Part shown: positions 58,150-64,000 of the stretch, one piece after another
Layout: every line of letters starts with the position of its first letter
How positions within the stretch are numbered: position 1 is the first letter of the stretch
DNA from: Blautia argi
Lineage (GTDB): Bacteria; Bacillota; Clostridia; Lachnospirales; Lachnospiraceae
Length of the DNA stretch: 64,000 nucleotides
Direction: 5' to 3'
Assembly (NCBI RefSeq): GCF_003287895.1
Contig: NZ_CP030280.1
Location: 2,293,501-2,357,500, forward strand
Translations under genes and position numbers: made by a program
The notes under the pieces: generated by a model
The model's database searches: none
What the model was told of the DNA's origin: nothing
What the model saw: only the letters and a program-made list of their open reading frames with translations

Positions 58150-60126
58150 TTAATGATTTATCAGTTCTTTTATCCAGACAGTCATTTCTCCTGTCCTTCT
58201 GTTGCCCCAGTTGCAATAAGGAACAGCCTTTAATACCGTATCCTCAAGCACTGGCTTTGCCTCATTGTAAAGGCTGCCGTCTTCCCAGCCCTTCATGGTA
58301 ATCCGCTTTCCTCTCAGCTTAACACTTACCACACCACCTAAAAGCTCAGGCTCATATTGCTCTTCGGGCTCTGCCTCTGTATCCACATAAAGGGAAGAAA
58401 GATTACTGCCGTTGTCTGTTTCCTCCAGGCAATAGACCAAAGGACCTCTCATTAAGGCGACTTTTCCTTCGTCTGCCCTTACCTGTGGATTTGCCCATAC
58501 AAAATGGCTTTTTATCTGAAATTCTATAGTAATTTCTTCTCTGTCACCCAAATTTTCCAGTATCAGATATCCTTTCTGCAAAACTGGATTTTCTGTCTGT
58601 TTTTTATTTCGATAGATTTTAAATTCTCTTACATATCCGGGAATCCTCAGAGCCAGATTTCCGCCTGCACCTTCTTGTATTTCTGACCCCTTTTCACCTT
58701 CTGCCAGAATGTTCACGCTTCCGTCTGTAAGGAAACTACTGTTTACTTTAATCCTGTACGTCTTTCCCTTTAATACAACCTCTGTTTCATTGGATACATA
58801 GAGATTCAGGTAAAGGGATTCTTGATTCTGACTGTAAATGTATTGTCCTAAAGATGCCAGGGTTCTTGCAATATTAGGTGGACAACACGCCACGCCAAAC
58901 CATTTCTGTCTTACCGGCTTTACATGCTCCAGAGAGGTTCTCTCCATACAGTTGTCCGGCCATACCTCCAGAGGATTCACATAGAAAAAGCTTTTTCCGT
59001 CCATGGCAATTCCCGCCAGAACTGTATTGTAAAGCGCTTTTTCTACAATATCCGCATAGGCTGCATCTCTTGTCATATCCCCCATACGCTTACCAAACAT
59101 GGCCAGTCCAATGGAAGCGCAGGACTCTGAGTAATTTCTGTCATTGGGTAAATCATAATCTGTAGTGAATCTTTCCAAAAGTCCGGAGGAACCAATGCCT
59201 CCTGTAATATACATTCGCTTTTGTACCATGTTGTTCCAAAGCGTTTCACAGGCCTTTTCCAATTCCTCGTCCTGATACTCATAAGCCAAATCTGCCATAG
59301 CACTGTAGAGATAAACCGCCCTCACGGCATGACCCTCTGCTGTTTTCTGCTGCCGTACCGGAAGATGTGACTGAGAATACTCTGGCTGATATCCTGCAAA
59401 CTCCGGAAAAATCGGTTTGTATCTTTCTCCTTTTTCTTCCAGTTCAAAGTAATTCGTTCCCTGCCCTCTGGCATCTACAAAAAACTTTGCAGTATCCAGA
59501 TATTTCCTGTTTCCGGTTATCCGGTAAAGCTTTACCAGAGCCAGCTCAATCTCCGGGTGTCCAGGGTATCCATGACACTGTTTTTCTTCTTTGCCGAACT
59601 TCTCGCAAATCACATCTGCAAACCGGGATACAATGTTTAAAAATTCTTTTTTTCCGGTTGCCTCGTAATAGGCTACTGCTGCTTCTATCATGTGTCCTGC
59701 AGTATATAGCTCATGTCCTTCTTTCAGATTTGTCCATCTTCTGTCCGGCTCCTGAATGGTATAATAAGTATTGAGATAACCATCTTCACACTGTGCTCTT
59801 CCAATCAATGCAATGGTTTCATCAGCCAACCTTTCCAGCTTCTCATCTCTTCCTGATGAAGCCAGAGTGAAAGCAACGGCTTCTAACCATTTTGCCACAT
59901 CAGTATCCTGAAATACTGCTCCCTGAAAGGTTCCGCTTTCCTCACCAGCCGCAATTCGGAAATTTTGAATACAGTGACTTGGCTCTGCATCTTCTACTCT
60001 GTCATTCAGCGTATCCCACTGATAAGGCAATATCACGTCCTTTACCAGTCTGATGTACTTATCCCAAAAGCCATCGTGAATATGTACAGACTTTAACGGA
60101 ACACTTTTCAATCTTACTTTTTCCAT
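58150..60126 (-). CDS. hypBA1: Beta-L-arabinofuranosidase, GH127 (HypBA1-like)
   Basis: 658 residues, the same length as B. longum HypBA1. It releases beta-1,2-linked L-arabinofuranose through a cysteine nucleophile held by zinc. The known residues have counterparts at a constant small offset: Glu318 (LLERF), Glu334 and Cys336 (YSESCAS), Cys414 and Cys415 (ACCPPN), matching Glu322, Glu338, Cys340, Cys417 and Cys418. The (alpha/alpha)6 barrel is followed by beta domains. No signal peptide. First gene of its operon, under LacI-type operators. Confidence 0.93.
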   Translation of the reverse strand: MEKVRLKSVPLKSVHIHDGFWDKYIRLVKDVILPYQWDTLNDRVEDAEPSHCIQNFRIAAGEESGTFQGAVFQDTDVAKWLEAVAFTLASSGRDEKLERLADETIALIGRAQCEDGYLNTYYTIQEPDRRWTNLKEGHELYTAGHMIEAAVAYYEATGKKEFLNIVSRFADVICEKFGKEEKQCHGYPGHPEIELALVKLYRITGNRKYLDTAKFFVDARGQGTNYFELEEKGERYKPIFPEFAGYQPEYSQSHLPVRQQKTAEGHAVRAVYLYSAMADLAYEYQDEELEKACETLWNNMVQKRMYITGGIGSSGLLERFTTDYDLPNDRNYSESCASIGLAMFGKRMGDMTRDAAYADIVEKALYNTVLAGIAMDGKSFFYVNPLEVWPDNCMERTSLEHVKPVRQKWFGVACCPPNIARTLASLGQYIYSQNQESLYLNLYVSNETEVVLKGKTYRIKVNSSFLTDGSVNILAEGEKGSEIQEGAGGNLALRIPGYVREFKIYRNKKQTENPVLQKGYLILENLGDREEITIEFQIKSHFVWANPQVRADEGKVALMRGPLVYCLEETDNGSNLSSLYVDTEAEPEEQYEPELLGGVVSVKLRGKRITMKGWEDGSLYNEAKPVLEDTVLKAVPYCNWGNRRTGEMTVWIKELINH

Positions 60127-60148
60127 ATATCTCCACCTGCTTGTTTTA

Positions 60149-60160
60149 TTAAACGTTTAA
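60149..60160. promoter_or_regulatory. LacI-type operator before the GH127 gene
   Basis: Perfect TTAAACGTTTAA palindrome, 23 bases before the start codon. Confidence 0.78.
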
Positions 60161-60246
60161 CACCTTATATCTTATTTTTTCTATCTCTTCTCTCAGACCT
60201 TATATCTTTTCTATATATTTTGAAAGAATTGGTTATTTTTCAGGGT

Positions 60247-60262
60247 TATAAAACGTTTTATA
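60247..60262. promoter_or_regulatory. Second operator upstream of the GH127 gene
   Basis: Perfect 16-base palindrome TATAAAACGTTTTATA with the same ACGT centre. A half site (CGTTTAAC) occurs at 60429-60436. No gene is seen in 60127-60611; it is very AT-rich regulatory DNA. Confidence 0.6.
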
Positions 60263-60286
60263 TAAAGCTCTTATTGATTTTTCTTA

Positions 60287-60295
60287 TTTATACCA
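60287..60295 (-). promoter_or_regulatory. Putative extended -10 promoter of the GH127 operon
   Basis: TGG-TATAAA on the minus strand, upstream of the operator at 60247-60262. The -35 is poor. Confidence 0.4.
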
Positions 60296-60516
60296 TACCA
60301 TCCTTCTTAAATAAAGTCGAAATATTCATAATTATAACGATTAATAACCATATTATCTCTTATTTTCTCTATTATACTAATCATTTCTTTGTTTTTTATT
60401 TTTCATACAACATATATCGTTTATAAATCGTTTAACCGTGTGCATTTTTACCAATAATTTCTTTTTCTTCCCCTTATTTTCAGCCCTAATTTCCTTTTTC
60501 ACTTTGTGAATTTTTA

Positions 60517-60564
60517 ACAAAAAAACAGCCCTTTGAAACTTTTTTTCCAGTTCCAAAAAGCTGT
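60517..60564 (-). terminator. Terminator of the LacI-family gene
   Basis: Minus-strand stem of 15 pairs (ACAGC...GCTGT outside), then a run of seven T. Confidence 0.85.
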
Positions 60565-60611
60565 CATTTTTTTCTTACTTGTATCCTCTTATCTTAACTT
60601 GTACCACTATT

Positions 60612-61658
60612 TTACTGCCTGATTTGCTCTTTTACAGATTTCCGTACAAGTCTGTGACAAGGCATCAGGTACACCAATTCTTCCTTTTGCGGCATAATTT
60701 TTTTGTCCAGCAAATCTATCATAACCTCTGCTGCTCGATAGCCAATATCATGCAAAGGAAGGGTGATGGTTGTTAAAGGAGGCTTGTAGTAGCTGGATAA
60801 TTCTCTGTTATCATATCCTACCACAGAAATATCCTCCGGAATTCTCAGTCCCAATTCATCTGCTCTGTCATATACGCCACCTGCCATAATATCATTCATA
60901 CAAAAAATGGCTGTAACACCTCTGTCTAAAAGCTTTTCTGTTCCGTTGTAACCGGCCTCTCTATTCCAATCCCCATAATAGATAAACTCTGGATTATACA
61001 TCAAACCATTATCCCGCAGCGCCTTCTGATATCCCACAAGACGCGCCTGCATGTGAATACTGTCATTCTTTCCTGTAATAACCCCAATCTGCTTATGTCC
61101 CCGCTCTATCAAATACTGAACTGCCTCATAAGCGCCATGTTCGTCATCTACTACTACAGAGGGAACCTTTCCGCTCTGTGTATAGCCATATGCCATAACT
61201 GCAGGTATGGGTAAATTATCTGGAATGCAGTGCATAATTCTTTCATGCGCTGTTACATAAATAATGCCCTCTACCTGCTTTGCCATAAGCTTTCGGATTT
61301 CCTGCTTCACAAGCCCGAAATAGTCTTCCCTGTTATAATATACATCATTATATTTCTTAAACAGACGCATATTGGTAAGCAAAATCTGGTAATCGATTTC
61401 CTGGCAGTATTCTGTAATCCCGTCGATAATATCAGGAATACTGAAAATTGTCATATCCTCTGCAATCACTCCAATGCTTCTGGTGTTCCGCATTTTTAGA
61501 TTCTTTGCCACATAATTTGGCGTATAATCCATTTTCTCTACTGTTTTCAGCACCAAACTTCGAGTAGCCTCACTTGCCCCCGGCTTCCCATTCAGAATGT
61601 TGGATACAGTTGCAATAGACACATTACATGCTTTCGCAATCTCTTTTATAGTTGCCAT
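60612..61658 (-). CDS. LacI-family transcriptional regulator of the arabinan locus
   Basis: 348 residues from the ATG at 61658 behind AAAGGGGAAAG. N-terminal LacI helix-turn-helix MATIKEIAKACNVSIATVSNILNGK, then a sugar-binding core (VVDDEHGAYEAVQYLIERGHKQIGVI, IFCMNDIMAGGVYDRA, ISVVGYDNREL). It faces the GH127 operon in the same direction. The TTAAACGTTTAA-type palindromes in front of itself, GH127 and the giant gene are its likely sites, so it is probably self-regulating. Confidence 0.92.
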   Translation of the reverse strand: MATIKEIAKACNVSIATVSNILNGKPGASEATRSLVLKTVEKMDYTPNYVAKNLKMRNTRSIGVIAEDMTIFSIPDIIDGITEYCQEIDYQILLTNMRLFKKYNDVYYNREDYFGLVKQEIRKLMAKQVEGIIYVTAHERIMHCIPDNLPIPAVMAYGYTQSGKVPSVVVDDEHGAYEAVQYLIERGHKQIGVITGKNDSIHMQARLVGYQKALRDNGLMYNPEFIYYGDWNREAGYNGTEKLLDRGVTAIFCMNDIMAGGVYDRADELGLRIPEDISVVGYDNRELSSYYKPPLTTITLPLHDIGYRAAEVMIDLLDKKIMPQKEELVYLMPCHRLVRKSVKEQIRQ

Positions 61659-61695
61659 ATAAAATACTTTCCCCTTTTTCATTTTTTGTTTTTAC

Positions 61696-61707
61696 TTAAA
61701 CGTTTTA
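61696..61707. promoter_or_regulatory. LacI-type operator in the regulator's own leader
   Basis: TTAAACGTTTTA, one mismatch from the TTAAACGTTTAA palindrome, between promoter and start codon. Confidence 0.65.
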
Positions 61708-61723
61708 CTTTACACCTAAGTCC

Positions 61724-61753
61724 ATTAAACAACTAAATGACAGGGCTTGTCAA
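61724..61753 (-). promoter_or_regulatory. Promoter of the LacI-family gene
   Basis: TTGACA - 18 bp - TTTAAT on the minus strand. Confidence 0.7.
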
Positions 61754-61792
61754 CCTTTTATTTTCTAAGGACACATCTTCCCATAAAACAAA

Positions 61793-61819
61793 AAAAGTCC
61801 AGCCAATACTGAACTTTTT
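61793..61819 (-). terminator. Terminator after tRNA-Trp
   Basis: Minus-strand AAAAGTTCAG / CTGGACTTTT stem with one G-U pair and a run of T, directly after the tRNA 3' end. Confidence 0.8.
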
Positions 61820-61821
61820 AG

Positions 61822-61893
61822 CAGGGGATGAGGGATTCGAACCCCCCATCGACGGTTTTGGAGACCGGTGCTCTACCATTGAACTAATCCCCT
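61822..61893 (-). tRNA. trnW: tRNA-Trp (CCA anticodon)
   Basis: 72 bases with a 7-bp acceptor stem AGGGGAT/ATCCCCT, D arm TTAGTTCAATGGTAGAGCA, anticodon loop CTCCAAA and T loop GGTTCGAATCC. The CCA end is not encoded. It lies downstream of the 23S rRNA gene and may be on its transcript. Confidence 0.95.
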
Positions 61894-61969
61894 ATATTTA
61901 TACTGTTTTTCATATATATCTTCAAAACCGCATACACAAAACCAAACCATTTCCAACTTACCGTTTTAT

Positions 61970-62053
61970 GGAGTCTTCGGCTTCTTCCGTTCCGAAGCGG
62001 TCATTCCTAAATGCTCCGCATTTACTCATGTCCTTTGCTTCGCAAATGACTCC
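61970..62053 (-). other. Branched hairpin element in the 23S-tRNA spacer
   Basis: Outer stem GGAGTC/GACTCC encloses three hairpins: ATTTGC/GCAAAG, AAATGC/GCATTT and CTTCGG/CCGAAG, a four-way-junction layout. A further hairpin GGAATGT/ACATTCC lies at 62075-62090. There is no 5S rRNA in 61894-62129. Confidence 0.5.
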
Positions 62054-62129
62054 GGTGCCACTTCCACGTTTCGGAATGTAAACATTCCTCTCCGTTCCAG
62101 TTTCACCTTCGCCGCTTTCTCCACTATCA

Positions 62130-64000
<1,871 letters not shown>

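Noticed and set aside
61894..62129. 5S rRNA expected after 23S
   Set aside because: No stretch matches 5S features such as the conserved CCGAAC loop.

Overview
The window looks like a chromosomal segment of a gut Lachnospiraceae bacterium (Blautia / Ruminococcus gnavus-like). This is inferred from the gene families: AraC-type two-component sugar systems of the YesM/YesN kind, a DUF5685 plus Cys-tailed DnaJ pair, a GlpP antiterminator, TTG/GTG starts with strong AGGAGG ribosome sites, and a C-terminal KTGD wall-sorting tail. Most genes are on the minus strand.

Layout. (1) 1-7063: minus-strand operon hutU-hutI-ftcD-fchA-citD-citE-citF (citF runs off the left edge), joining histidine breakdown to a citrate-lyase-type enzyme. 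(2) 7309-15480: YfcC transporter, PepD dipeptidase, an ECF sigma factor with its DUF4179 partner, HutD, and on the plus strand citC-citXG, which mature the lyase. (3) 15502-20026: DUF445, a membrane protein, Cys-tailed DnaJ, DUF5685, a small alarmone synthetase and an unknown anchored protein. (4) 20027-31960: MATE exporter, then an alpha-galactoside system: sensor lipoprotein, YesM kinase, YesN regulator, ABC importer and GH36 alpha-galactosidase. (5) 32047-36368: amidase with SPOR domain, methylglyoxal synthase, and a lipid cluster (lipid kinase, GDPD, PAP2). (6) 36377-45405: GT2, MutY, SfsA, HAD phosphatase, DUF1667, GlpB-like, GlpA-like, GlpP and an L,D-transpeptidase. (7) 45693-61753: a beta-L-arabinan utilisation locus with a LacI regulator, GH127, ABC importer, GH51 and a cell-wall-anchored enzyme of about 2465 residues. 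Palindromic TTAAACGTTTAA-type operators lie in front of three of its units. (8) 61793-64000: tRNA-Trp and the 3' two thirds of a 23S rRNA, with no 5S between them.

How the parts work together. Region 1-2 can take up peptides or amino acids, release histidine (PepD), convert it to glutamate plus formyl/methenyl-folate, and perhaps carry glutamate on through a citramalate-lyase-type enzyme. Region 7 resembles the bifidobacterial hyp cluster for plant hydroxyproline-linked arabinooligosaccharides. The large anchored protein would cut outside the cell, the importer would take up the products, and GH127 and GH51 would finish the job inside.

Data warning. Six genes carry nine apparent one-base insertions, every one in a short homopolymer and every one a +1. 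This points to homopolymer overcalling in the assembly or, less likely, a mutator lineage. The affected genes are described as reconstructed reading frames.
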